Source: Actinoplanes xinjiangensis (lineage in GTDB: Bacteria; Actinomycetota; Actinomycetes; Mycobacteriales; Micromonosporaceae). Taken from it: 64,000 nucleotides of DNA. Both the position numbers and the translations under genes were made by a program. The stretch is taken from assembly GCF_003148685.1 (NCBI RefSeq), contig NZ_QGGR01000018.1:1-64000 (forward strand). The letters are read 5' to 3'. How positions within the stretch are numbered: position 1 is the stretch's first letter; the number at the start of each line of letters is the position of its first letter. Below the pieces are notes generated by a model. It saw only the letters and a list, made by a program, of their open reading frames with translations. It made no database searches and was not told the DNA's origin. Below are positions 15,909-24,426 of the stretch, one piece after another.

Positions 15909-17407
15909 CTCTTCCTCCTGAATGCACCGAGCTTCAACGGACCGCGGAGCAGCCACGCTCCCGCGGCATAGGCCGGGACGGCGGCGACGACCGCCGCCGG
16001 GACGAGAACGACGAGACCGAAGCACCCGGTCGCCAGCGCGGCCGCGCCGAGGGTGCCGGTTCCGAAGGGATGCAGCCGGGTGCCCCGGTAGACCTGCGCC
16101 AGCGGCAGCAGGTTGTTGACCACCATCGCCCCGGCCAGGCCGACCGCGGCGCCGAGCGCTCCCCAGCGCGGGATCAGCAGCACGTCGAGACCGACGGTGA
16201 CGGCCAGGGCGATCAGCACGTTGCCGAGGTTGGCCGAGGTGCGGCCGGCCATCGCGAGCACCATGTCGACCATGCCGCAGCCGGTCGCCACCAGCATCGC
16301 GGTGGCCAGCACCAGCACCACCGGCACCCCGGCGGCGTATCCTTCGCCGAACAGCCGCAGGTAGCGCGGCGCGAACGCGATCACCAGCAGGCAGATCGGC
16401 CAGGTGACCAGGACCAGCCAGCCGGTCGCGATCTGGTAGAGACGTTTGGCGGCCGCGTGGTCACCGGTGCTCAGCGCCTCGGCGAGCCGCGGCTGCACCG
16501 ACTGCGACAGGCCCTGGTTGGCGAACTGGATCAGCACCACGAAGCGCCCGGCCACCGCGTAGACCGCGGCCGGCGCCAGCCCGCCCAGGGCCGCGACCAG
16601 CAGCACGTCGACGCGTTGCAGGGCGAGTTGCGCGACGGCGGCCACCGCCCGCGGAGCGGTGAAGATCCAGAAGTCCCGGCGCAGCCGCCGTCGTTCACCC
16701 CGGCTCACCTCGGCGGAGACCAGACCCCGGCGGTACGCCCGACGCGCCGCGAATCCGGCCAGGATCGCCACCGGCAGGTACGGGGCGGCCCAGGCGAACG
16801 CGAAGACGGGCAGCGAGGCGGTCGCCCACAGTGCCGCCACCCCGGCCGCGCCCACGGCGAGCAGTTGCAGCGCACTGCGCAGGATCCGGTCCAGCAGCAC
16901 GGTCGGCCGCATGCTCCGGTATCCGCGGGTCACGGTGAGCAGCACGTCGGTCAGCGCCTGTAGCGGGACGAAGACGGCCAGGACCCGTAGCCCGGTGGTG
17001 TGATCGGTGATCAGCCGGGGGGAATCGCCGGCGGTGAGGTGGGCGATCCACGGCGCGGTCAGCCACATCGCCACCGCCAGCAGCAGGGAGAACACGACGA
17101 CCGGGGGTAGTCCGGTACGCAGGCACGTGCCGAGCAGGCGGTCCTGGCCGGTGGCCCGCAGCCGGGCCGGCCAGTAGACCAGGCCGGTGTTGGTACCCAG
17201 CTTGGACAGGCCGCCCACCAGGACGAAGGCGGCCGTCGCGGCGAAGAAGGCGCCGGCCTGCTCGGGCCCGAGCGCGCGCGCCACGATCCAGGTGACCACG
17301 ACTCCGGCGCCGCCGGCCAGGACCGAGCCCGCCATGTTGGCCAGTCCGCCGCGGGCCGCGCCGCGCGCCGCCCGTTCCGGAGCCGGCGTGGTGGTGGCCG
17401 CCGTCAC
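15905..17407 (-). CDS. Polysaccharide flippase (MOP/Wzx-like)
   Basis: Integral membrane protein of 500 residues with about 12-14 hydrophobic helices, matching the MOP exporter superfamily that flips lipid-linked repeat units across the membrane. The start of the domain (GGLANMAGSVLAGGAGVVVTW, quoted in part) and the substrate-cavity helices rich in Arg/Gln are typical. The GTG at 17407 overlaps the stop of the upstream sulfotransferase as GTGA. The open frame to 17584 lies within that gene and is rejected. Together with the ligase/polymerase and Wzz-like protein it makes a Wzx/Wzy-type export route. Confidence 0.88.
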   Translation of the reverse strand: MTAATTTPAPERAARGAARGGLANMAGSVLAGGAGVVVTWIVARALGPEQAGAFFAATAAFVLVGGLSKLGTNTGLVYWPARLRATGQDRLLGTCLRTGLPPVVVFSLLLAVAMWLTAPWIAHLTAGDSPRLITDHTTGLRVLAVFVPLQALTDVLLTVTRGYRSMRPTVLLDRILRSALQLLAVGAAGVAALWATASLPVFAFAWAAPYLPVAILAGFAARRAYRRGLVSAEVSRGERRRLRRDFWIFTAPRAVAAVAQLALQRVDVLLVAALGGLAPAAVYAVAGRFVVLIQFANQGLSQSVQPRLAEALSTGDHAAAKRLYQIATGWLVLVTWPICLLVIAFAPRYLRLFGEGYAAGVPVVLVLATAMLVATGCGMVDMVLAMAGRTSANLGNVLIALAVTVGLDVLLIPRWGALGAAVGLAGAMVVNNLLPLAQVYRGTRLHPFGTGTLGAAALATGCFGLVVLVPAAVVAAVPAYAAGAWLLRGPLKLGAFRRKS

Positions 17408-18282
17408 GCGCGGCGCCACACCGGGGTGTGCCCCAACCACCCGGCCAGCGCCTCGTCGTGCGACCGGTAGTAGTCGCCCAGGTCCCGGCGCAGTCCCGGA
17501 TCCATGTCGGACTGCCGGGGGCGGGCGTTGTGCTGCTCGAACTTGGGGCGCTGCAGGTCGGCCGGCAGCCCGAGGAACCGGCACACCTCGTCGTAGACGT
17601 CCTCCGGCTCGGTGAAGAACCGTTCGCTCTCCACCACGTGGATCCGCTCCCGCCCGACGTGCTGGGCCATCACGCTCAGGTAGCGGGCGTACTCCCCGCG
17701 GGCCCGGTAGGCGTGATGCTGGTGGGCGAAGCTGTAGTAGGTGGGGTCGAGGGCGAGCCGGTCCTCCTCACGGTGCAGCCGGGCCGGTTCCAGGGTCAGC
17801 GCCGAGCCGAAGTCCGGCTCGGACTCGTAGCCACGGGCGACCTCGTGGTGGTGCTGCGAGTAGGCGCGTTCCACCGGATCCCGGACCAGGACCAGCAGCT
17901 TGGCGTACGGCAGGTCGTGCGCGATCCGGGCGGCCGCCTGCGGGTGGTACATGTAGTACGGGCTGGACTCGAAGGTCTGTGCGCGCATCCCGTGCCGCGC
18001 GGCGATCCGTTCCGCACTGCGCAGGGTCGGGAAGTGCCCGCGGTACCACTCGGGGCCCCGCCGGTAGGACGTGTCGAAGTAGTGCACGCCCTTGTGCAGC
18101 ACCGCCTTGAGGACCACCGGGTGCGCGGCCATCGCCCGGTACAGCGACGTGGTCCCGCACCGCTGCCCGCCGCAGATCAGGAACGACGGCAGCATCCGTC
18201 GCTCCGCGGTGAGCCGCCCGTAGGACCGGGAGCCGAGGTGCACCACCCGCTTCACCGGTGCCGGCAGGTTGCGAACATGCAT
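17404..18282 (-). CDS. Sulfotransferase, heparan-sulfate-type
   Basis: A 292-residue PAPS-dependent sulfotransferase. The 5'-PSB loop LICGGQRCGTTSLYRAM is at residues 35-51, and the 3'-phosphate motif LVRDPVERAYSQHHHEV follows. The spacing and the TFESSPYYM element resemble the family of heparan sulfate sulfotransferases, which act on polysaccharide chains. It lies 4 nt after the APH-like kinase gene and is coupled to the flippase gene, placing sulfation directly inside polymer assembly. It differs strongly from the sulfotransferase at 9628, so two different positions or substrates are probably modified. Confidence 0.88.
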   Translation of the reverse strand: MHVRNLPAPVKRVVHLGSRSYGRLTAERRMLPSFLICGGQRCGTTSLYRAMAAHPVVLKAVLHKGVHYFDTSYRRGPEWYRGHFPTLRSAERIAARHGMRAQTFESSPYYMYHPQAAARIAHDLPYAKLLVLVRDPVERAYSQHHHEVARGYESEPDFGSALTLEPARLHREEDRLALDPTYYSFAHQHHAYRARGEYARYLSVMAQHVGRERIHVVESERFFTEPEDVYDEVCRFLGLPADLQRPKFEQHNARPRQSDMDPGLRRDLGDYYRSHDEALAGWLGHTPVWRRA

Positions 18283-18285
18283 GGT

Positions 18286-19515
18286 TTACAGCTCCTCCAC
18301 GCGCCGGATCAGCACCGGCAACAGCCAGGTCCCGAGCACGCCCAGCCGGGCGCCCGCCTCGGCCTGCTTGTCGGTCAGGTAACGGACGGCCAGGTCGACC
18401 AGGTAGAGCAGGGCGGTGATCTCGCGGGCCACCGGCGCCACCCCGAACGGGGCGAGCAGTTCGTCGGCCCGGTGCACGGTCGCCTCGACCGCGGCCCGGG
18501 CGTCACCGGTGGACTGGATGCGTTTCTGCAGCTCGTGGTGGATGGCGTCGAAGCCGAGCGGCACGCCGGTGGCGAACCGCTCCCAGTCCCAGACGAGCAG
18601 CGTGTCGGCGAGGTTCGCCATGTTCCAGGGGGCCCAGTCGCCGTGCCACGCGCCGTACCGCAGCGCGGTCTCGCCGCTGTGCGCGGCCAGCACGTCCACC
18701 GCGGCGGCCAGTCCGGAGCCCTCCGGCCGGTCGGCGACCGCGGCCAGCCGCCCGCGCAACTCGTGCCAGTAGCCGCTGCCGGTCAGCGGCCCGGTGGTGA
18801 TCCCGCGGCAGCCGGCGATGTCGACCATCGCGGCGGTCAGCCGGCGGGGGGTCAGCGGCGCCCGCGGCAGCCAGACCGGCAGCGCCGACTGGACCAGCAC
18901 CTGCATGGTGCGCCATGTCCCGGCGTGCAGCACCCGCGGCACGGTCAGTTTGGTCAGCCCGCTGCCGGCGAGCGTGGTGAGCGCCGCCGTCTCCGCCTTG
19001 ACCAGGCTGCGGGTGAGCGGCCCGGTGCCGAGTTTGCCGAAGGCGAAGGTGTCGCCGTCCGGGCTGAGCAGCTGGAGCACCGGCTTGCGGTTGGCCCGTG
19101 CCGGGCCGATGTGGATGCTCACCGCGAGGTCGCGGCGCAGCGCGTCGCTCAGGTATCCGTCGATGCCGGCCGACACCGGCCCGGTCACCCGGATCCGGTC
19201 GCGGAAGAGCAGGCCGGCGGCGCGGGTGTGTACGGCCGCCACCACGGCGTCGCGCTTGAGCCGGGCCATCCGGGACTGCGGCTCGGCGTACCGGCGCACG
19301 GCGGCCGCGGCGACCGTGGGGGAGAGCATCGGGACCAGCAGCCGGGGCCGGTGCCGGCTGGGGACCACCAGATACTCGGCCACCAGCGGTCCGGGTGTCC
19401 CGTCGGTCCGGCACGGTTCCGGGTAGAGCAGCGCGAGCACCTCGGTGAGGTACTGCGTCCGGAGGGCGGCGTCCCCGGCGGTCAGTGCCGCGGGGGCGGT
19501 CTTAACCGGGCTCAA
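18286..19515 (-). CDS. APH/choline-kinase-like phosphotransferase
   Basis: A 409-residue protein whose C-terminal half has the aminoglycoside-phosphotransferase/choline kinase fold. The catalytic loop is WHGDWAPWNMA (HGDxxxxN), and the metal-binding segment is LLVWDWERF. The N-terminal 130 residues are not recognised. The start is TTG 19515, with GGGGAG upstream and a TTGA overlap with the ligase stop; the open frame continues to 20949 only as an antisense-free shadow of the ligase. In a glycan operon the substrate is probably a sugar, a lipid carrier or an amino alcohol substituent rather than an antibiotic. That is inference. Confidence 0.8.
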   Translation of the reverse strand: MSPVKTAPAALTAGDAALRTQYLTEVLALLYPEPCRTDGTPGPLVAEYLVVPSRHRPRLLVPMLSPTVAAAAVRRYAEPQSRMARLKRDAVVAAVHTRAAGLLFRDRIRVTGPVSAGIDGYLSDALRRDLAVSIHIGPARANRKPVLQLLSPDGDTFAFGKLGTGPLTRSLVKAETAALTTLAGSGLTKLTVPRVLHAGTWRTMQVLVQSALPVWLPRAPLTPRRLTAAMVDIAGCRGITTGPLTGSGYWHELRGRLAAVADRPEGSGLAAAVDVLAAHSGETALRYGAWHGDWAPWNMANLADTLLVWDWERFATGVPLGFDAIHHELQKRIQSTGDARAAVEATVHRADELLAPFGVAPVAREITALLYLVDLAVRYLTDKQAEAGARLGVLGTWLLPVLIRRVEEL

Positions 19516-20876
19516 TTCATCTCCCCATCTGTCCAGTTGCGCCAGAGCAGCGCGTATGCCAGAACCATGAAGGCCAGCGGGGTGACCAGCGAGTTGTACC
19601 AGAGCATCGCGGAGAACGACGTCACGAGCGCCGCGCTGCCGGCCACCCCGATCGGGCTGCGGTCGTGGCGGAACCGCCACAGGCCGTACGCGAAGAAGCC
19701 GAGATAGCCGACGGCGCCGGCCGCGCCGTGTGCGTAGATCAGTTGCCAGAGCTGCCCGTTGCCGCCGACGGTGAAGTTGCCGCAGCGTTCGCAGCCGGCG
19801 CTCTCGCCGACGGTGATCGAGTTGCGCCCGCCGAGGGTGTTGCGGGTGCCGCCGTATCCGATCACCGGTGAGCCGGTGAACCCGTCGAGTGCCTTGTTGA
19901 TCAGGAACGAGCGGACCCCGTTGGACTTGCCGTTGTCCAGCCGGGCCTGCACGGTCCCGCCGAGCGGGGTGGCGATCATGGCCACCGCCAGCGCGGCCGT
20001 CGCCACCGGCAGTGCCGCCAGGATCCACAGCCGCCCGGCCAGGACGTAGCGGAACGCCACGTACGCGATCAGCAGCCCGATTCCGATCCACAGGCCCCGG
20101 TTCAGCGACGCCACCGCCGGGATCACCGAGACGGCCAGGCAGAGCACGGCCAGCAGCTTCTTCCCCGAACCGCGGCTCCACCAGGCGGCCACCACCAGCC
20201 ACGGCGCGAGCAGGCAGAAGTTGTTGCCCCAGGTGTTGGTGTAACCCCACGGTGCGGCGGGGCGCGGTTTCTCCCCGCCGACCAGGTCCATGATCTGCGC
20301 GGCGTACGGGTGCACCAGCGACCGGACGAACCCCTTGTTGCGCACCCCGGACGGCAGCAGCCACTCCACCGGCGACGTGAACTCGAAGGTCCCGGCCACC
20401 ATGCCGAGCAGTCCGCCCGCCACGGTCAGGACGAACATGCCGGCGAGCAGGCGCACCAGCCGGCGGCGGGACAGTTCGGCCTCGGTCAGGTTGCCGGCGT
20501 AGATCAGCAGGACGGTCAGGGACACGTACATGGAAAGCTTGTAGACGACCGCGACCAGCCGCTCCGACGCGCGTTCCGGCACCGTGCCGGCCGGGTCCGC
20601 GCCCAGCGCGGCGATGCTCACGACCACCGCGATCAGGAAGATCGCCCACCAGGCGAAGCCGGGTGGCAGCCGGAGCGCGCGGCCCGCCGCCCGCCGGCGG
20701 ATCAGCAGGAACAGCATCGCCGCCGCGGTGATCGGGAAGATCAGCACACCCAGGCCGAGTGCCCACCACAGCGGGTAGAGCAGCAGGGTGCCGGCCACCG
20801 GCCAGGACGGCAGCGAGCGGTTCTTGGTGGTTCGCGGAGCGGGCCCGGCGTGCGCTGCGGCCGCGACCGCGGTCAC
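19512..20876 (-). CDS. O-antigen ligase/polymerase-type membrane protein
   Basis: A 454-residue protein with about 11 membrane segments and one large extracytoplasmic loop near residues 325-385 (from DNGKSNGVRSFLINKALDG to CERCGNFTVGGNGQLWQ), the layout of Wzy polymerases and WaaL ligases. It keeps the conserved Arg-containing SLNRGLWIG segment. It would join repeat units to the growing chain or to an acceptor outside the membrane. The GTG at 20876 overlaps the stop of the Wzz-like gene as GTGA. A pair of Cys in the loop (CERC) is unusual and might form a disulfide. Confidence 0.85.
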   Translation of the reverse strand: MTAVAAAAHAGPAPRTTKNRSLPSWPVAGTLLLYPLWWALGLGVLIFPITAAAMLFLLIRRRAAGRALRLPPGFAWWAIFLIAVVVSIAALGADPAGTVPERASERLVAVVYKLSMYVSLTVLLIYAGNLTEAELSRRRLVRLLAGMFVLTVAGGLLGMVAGTFEFTSPVEWLLPSGVRNKGFVRSLVHPYAAQIMDLVGGEKPRPAAPWGYTNTWGNNFCLLAPWLVVAAWWSRGSGKKLLAVLCLAVSVIPAVASLNRGLWIGIGLLIAYVAFRYVLAGRLWILAALPVATAALAVAMIATPLGGTVQARLDNGKSNGVRSFLINKALDGFTGSPVIGYGGTRNTLGGRNSITVGESAGCERCGNFTVGGNGQLWQLIYAHGAAGAVGYLGFFAYGLWRFRHDRSPIGVAGSAALVTSFSAMLWYNSLVTPLAFMVLAYALLWRNWTDGEMN

Positions 20877-22633
20877 TTGTCGTCGCCCTCCGCGGCGCCC
20901 GTGCCGGCGAGGTCGCCGGCCCCGACGGTCTCACCGTCCTCCTCGCCACCGGGCCGCTGCCGGCCGGCGTAGGAGAGAGGCTGAGTCGGGCCGTCGGGCA
21001 CCTCGACCTCGTCCTCGGCGGATGCCGGCAGAGAAGCCGCGGATGCCGGCAGAGTCGCCGCGGATGCCGGCAGAGTCGCCGCGGGCGCCGGCAGGGTCAC
21101 CGCGGGCGCCGTCAGATCACCCGGCTGTAGCGGGGCCAGCCGTGGCATGACCACCGTGCCGAGCAGTTTCGTGCCGACCCGGCGCAACTGCTCGGTGGCG
21201 TCCACCAGGGCGGGCCGCTTCGAACGGCGCAGTTCGACCGCGAGGATCGCCGCGTCGGCGAGGCTGGCCAGGCTCTGCGCGTCCGCGCTGCTGCTGGTCG
21301 ACGGCGCCTCGATGACCACGTACCCACCCTGTTTGCGCAGGGTCTGCAGGGTGTCCTTGAGCCGCTGCGACTGCATCAGCCCGGCCGCGGTGGCCGCGCC
21401 CCCGGTGGTGATCACCTGTAGTGACGGGATGCGCGGGGTGCGCTGCAGGGCCTGGGCCAGACTCACCCGTCCGGCCAGCAGGTCGGAGAGGCCGGGCAGG
21501 GCGGAGACCCCGAGCATCCGGGCCAGCGGCGCGGTGTCGATCACGCTGTCCGGCAGGTGCGCGCCGATCAGCACCACGTCACTTCCGGTACGGGCCAGCG
21601 CCGCCGCCAGGTTCGCCGCGACCAGCGTGCTCGCCGAACCCCGGCTGGTCCCGGTCACGACGATGACCTGGTCCTCCGCGTCGAGGGAGGCGAGCACCTC
21701 GTTGCGCAGCCGGTTGAAGACCCGGCCACCCGGCCCGTACGGCTGGAGCACGTCGTCGAAGTGCGGGGTGCTGCGCTCGTCCAGGGCGGCCAGCACCGGC
21801 ACCCGGCCCCGGTCGCGGACGTCGGTCGGTGTGACCAGCCGCCGGTCGAACCGCTCCCGGAGGTAGGCCAGCCCGAGCCCGAGCAGCAGCCCGAGCATGC
21901 CGCCGGTGCCGATGTTAAGCCACGCGTTGGGGCTGGTCGGCTCCTCCGGCAGCCGCGAGTCGCTGATGATGCTGCCGCCGCCGACCATCGTGGTGGTCAG
22001 TTCGTTGAGCCGCCCGGTCAGCGAGTTGAGCTGGTTCTGCGAGTTGTTCCGCAGGCTCTGGAGGTTGCTCTCCGAGGAACTGCCCTTGGGGGCCGCCGCC
22101 AGCTTCGCGTTGATCCCGGCCAGCATCGTGGTCAGCTGCCGCACCTTGAGGTTGAGCGAGCGGATCCGCTTGTCCAGCTGGGAGCGGGCGGTCTCCTCCC
22201 GGTTGCGCAGATACGCCTCCGCGAACGCGTGCGACCCGGCCTGCGCCGCCCGGGGATCGTCCGCCTTGAAGGTGATCACCAGCACGGTGGTGTTCGCCGG
22301 CACCTGCACCGACACGGATTTGGCCAGTTCGACCGGCGACACGGCGCTGCGCAGGAGGGTGGCCGCCTTCAGAGCGACCGCCCCGGAGCCGACCAGCTGG
22401 GCCTCGGTGTCCAGGTTGACGGTGCCCTTGGTGCGGCCGCCCTCGGCGTTGGTGTCCTGGCTGACCGACTCCACCAGCACCGACGCGGACGACTCGTAGA
22501 CCTTCGGCATGGCCTGCGTCAGGACCGCGCCGCCGCCCAGGCCGGCACCCGTGGCCACCAGGGCGATCCACCAGTGGCGGCGGAATGCACCGAGGTAGTG
22601 CGAGAGATCGGACGAGGGGCGAGACGGTTCCAT
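20873..22633 (-). CDS. Wzz/BY-kinase-like chain-length regulator with degenerate ATPase domain
   Basis: A 586-residue polysaccharide co-polymerase. The Wzz domain has two membrane helices (about residues 22-40 and 240-258) around a coiled extracytoplasmic region. A CpsD-like P-loop domain follows from about residue 305. Its Walker A position reads VVTGTSRGSAST and lacks the essential Lys. Walker A' reads VVLIGAHL where an Asp is expected, and Walker B reads YVVIEAPS. The C-terminal tail has one Tyr instead of a Tyr cluster and contains Ala/Pro heptad repeats. I infer an inactive kinase that keeps a structural role in chain-length control. It is the first gene of the seven-gene operon. Confidence 0.88.
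   Translation of the reverse strand: MEPSRPSSDLSHYLGAFRRHWWIALVATGAGLGGGAVLTQAMPKVYESSASVLVESVSQDTNAEGGRTKGTVNLDTEAQLVGSGAVALKAATLLRSAVSPVELAKSVSVQVPANTTVLVITFKADDPRAAQAGSHAFAEAYLRNREETARSQLDKRIRSLNLKVRQLTTMLAGINAKLAAAPKGSSSESNLQSLRNNSQNQLNSLTGRLNELTTTMVGGGSIISDSRLPEEPTSPNAWLNIGTGGMLGLLLGLGLAYLRERFDRRLVTPTDVRDRGRVPVLAALDERSTPHFDDVLQPYGPGGRVFNRLRNEVLASLDAEDQVIVVTGTSRGSASTLVAANLAAALARTGSDVVLIGAHLPDSVIDTAPLARMLGVSALPGLSDLLAGRVSLAQALQRTPRIPSLQVITTGGAATAAGLMQSQRLKDTLQTLRKQGGYVVIEAPSTSSSADAQSLASLADAAILAVELRRSKRPALVDATEQLRRVGTKLLGTVVMPRLAPLQPGDLTAPAVTLPAPAATLPASAATLPASAASLPASAEDEVEVPDGPTQPLSYAGRQRPGGEEDGETVGAGDLAGTGAAEGDDK
21020..21118 (-). repeat. 21-bp coding tandem repeat in the Wzz-like gene
   Basis: Four full 21-bp units of the type GGATGCCGGCAGAGTCGCCG+C, plus a fifth diverged partial unit. 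They encode heptads such as LPASAAT on the minus strand, in the cytoplasmic tail. Units two and three are identical, so the array is recent or unstable. Confidence 0.9.
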
Positions 22634-22723
22634 CAGTCTTCGGCGGCCCTTCCGGGAAAAGAGTGTCGATTTGGGCGTTTCGCCCCGAAGGGCTAACGTC
22701 GCACTCCCGCCTCAAGTGATGGG

Positions 22724-24244
22724 TCAGCCCAGTTTGGGCTCCACCCAGCCGTTCTCCACGAGGTGGCTGAGCACCATCTCCACCGCTTCGGGGACACTCA
22801 TCGTGGTGGTGTCCACGGTCAGTTCGGCGTCGGTCGGCTCCTCGTACGGGTCGTCGATGCCGGTCATCCCGCGCAGCTGCCCGGCCCGGGCCCGCGCGTA
22901 GAGGCCCTTGCGGTCCCGGCTCTCGCACACCTCCAGCGGCGTGGCCACGTGCACCAGCACGAACCCGGCGCCGGCCTCGACCGCCATCTTCCGGGCCGCC
23001 GCGCGGGCCGCCTCGTAGGGCGCGATCGGGCAGGCCACCGCCATGCCCCGGTGCCGGCCCACCTCGGCCGCCACCCAGCCGATCCGGCGCACGTTGCGGT
23101 CCCGGTCGGCCTTGCTGAAGCCCAGCCCGGCGGTCAGCTCACGGCGCACCACGTCGCCGTCGAGCAGGGTGATCGTGCGATCCCCGTTCTCCCGCATGGC
23201 GTCGGCCAGGTTGCGGGCGATCGTCGACTTGCCGGAGCCGGACAGGCCGGTGAAGAAGACCACCAGGCCGCGGTGCCGGCGCGGCGGCCGCACCCGGGAC
23301 AGCTCCTTGGCCACCGCCGGCGGTGTGTGCCACTCCGGCAGCGGGAAACCCCGGTCCAGCAGGTCGTCGATCTCGGCCGGGCTCATCGCCAGGCGGCGGT
23401 TGCGCGGCGGGATGTCGTCACGCCAGCGCCACTGCCCGTCCCGGTTGTCGTAGGCCAGCTCCCGCGGCACCAGCACCCGCAGCCCGGCTCCGGAGAGGGT
23501 GTCACCGGTGGACAGCATGTGGCTCACCCCGTAGGCCGCCGCCACCCGGGCGCGCAGCAGTGCGTCCCGCATCTCGTCGCCGCGGGTCAGCAGCGGGACC
23601 GCGACCACGGTCGCCGGCGGCATCCGGTCGCGTGCCGCGAAGATCGAGCGGACCAGCGCCTCCGGCGGCAGGCCGTCCGGCCCCGGACCGCTGACCGGGA
23701 TCAGAATCAGGAGATGGGCCGCAAGGGTACGGGCGGCGTGCGCGATCTGCGCCAGCTGCGGCCGGTGCAGTGGCCGGTCGGCGATGACACCCAGCACCCG
23801 GCCCGGCGGGATCAGCGCCCGGACCTCCTCCGGGGTGCGCCGCAGCCGCTGGAACGGGCCGTGGCCACCGTCGCCCATCCGCTGCACCCGGCCACCGATG
23901 CCGAACCTGTTCTCCCCGGTCCGCCACACGTCGGCGATCTCGATAGCGGCGACCGGTGCGCCCTCCAGGTCGGTCAGGACCAGCGTGCGGCGGCCCGGGT
24001 CGGCCGGGTCCAGGGTCGACGCCACCTCGCCGGGGACCTCGCACGTCACCGCCACCGGCCACGGCGTGCCGTCGGCGAGCTGACCGCGACGGGCGAGCGA
24101 CACCAGGTCGGCGCGGCCCAGGAATCCGGTCAGCGGAGCGTAGGCGCCGGAGAGCAGAAGTTCGAGGTCGGCCAGCTCGTAGGGGCGCGGGGTGAAGGAG
24201 GGCGCGTCCCGGAGAACGTCCTCGGGTAGTAGCGAACCATTCAC
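22724..24244 (-). CDS. Adenylylsulfate kinase fused to a degenerate ATP-sulfurylase domain
   Basis: The C-terminal 180 residues are a complete APS kinase making PAPS: Walker A FTGLSGSGKST (residues 331-341), LLDGDVVRRELTAGLGFS, and the lid region DRKGLYARARAG. The N-terminal 320 residues have the ATP sulfurylase fold, but the catalytic HxxH reads HRPQ (about 160-163) and the GRDHAG loop is replaced by STGDTLSG, so sulfurylase activity is doubtful. GTG 24244 has AGGGGGA upstream and replaces the longer open frame. Its position 90 nt before the Wzz operon, which contains a sulfotransferase, suggests dedicated PAPS supply. APS would have to come from CysDN or another enzyme elsewhere. Confidence 0.88.
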   Translation of the reverse strand: MNGSLLPEDVLRDAPSFTPRPYELADLELLLSGAYAPLTGFLGRADLVSLARRGQLADGTPWPVAVTCEVPGEVASTLDPADPGRRTLVLTDLEGAPVAAIEIADVWRTGENRFGIGGRVQRMGDGGHGPFQRLRRTPEEVRALIPPGRVLGVIADRPLHRPQLAQIAHAARTLAAHLLILIPVSGPGPDGLPPEALVRSIFAARDRMPPATVVAVPLLTRGDEMRDALLRARVAAAYGVSHMLSTGDTLSGAGLRVLVPRELAYDNRDGQWRWRDDIPPRNRRLAMSPAEIDDLLDRGFPLPEWHTPPAVAKELSRVRPPRRHRGLVVFFTGLSGSGKSTIARNLADAMRENGDRTITLLDGDVVRRELTAGLGFSKADRDRNVRRIGWVAAEVGRHRGMAVACPIAPYEAARAAARKMAVEAGAGFVLVHVATPLEVCESRDRKGLYARARAGQLRGMTGIDDPYEEPTDAELTVDTTTMSVPEAVEMVLSHLVENGWVEPKLG

Positions 24245-24426
24245 TTCGTATCCCCCTGAAGCTGTTTGGGGGACAGTTTCCCAGGCGCTGTCGAGCCGGT
24301 CGAGTCGGGATCTCAGTCCAATCCTGATCTTTCCCCGGTAAGGATGAAAGCTGCCAAACACTATTTTTGGGTTTAAGTGATGATGTTACTGGACATTCCG
24401 CCGTGATCCTTTGATACTCGGCGCTT

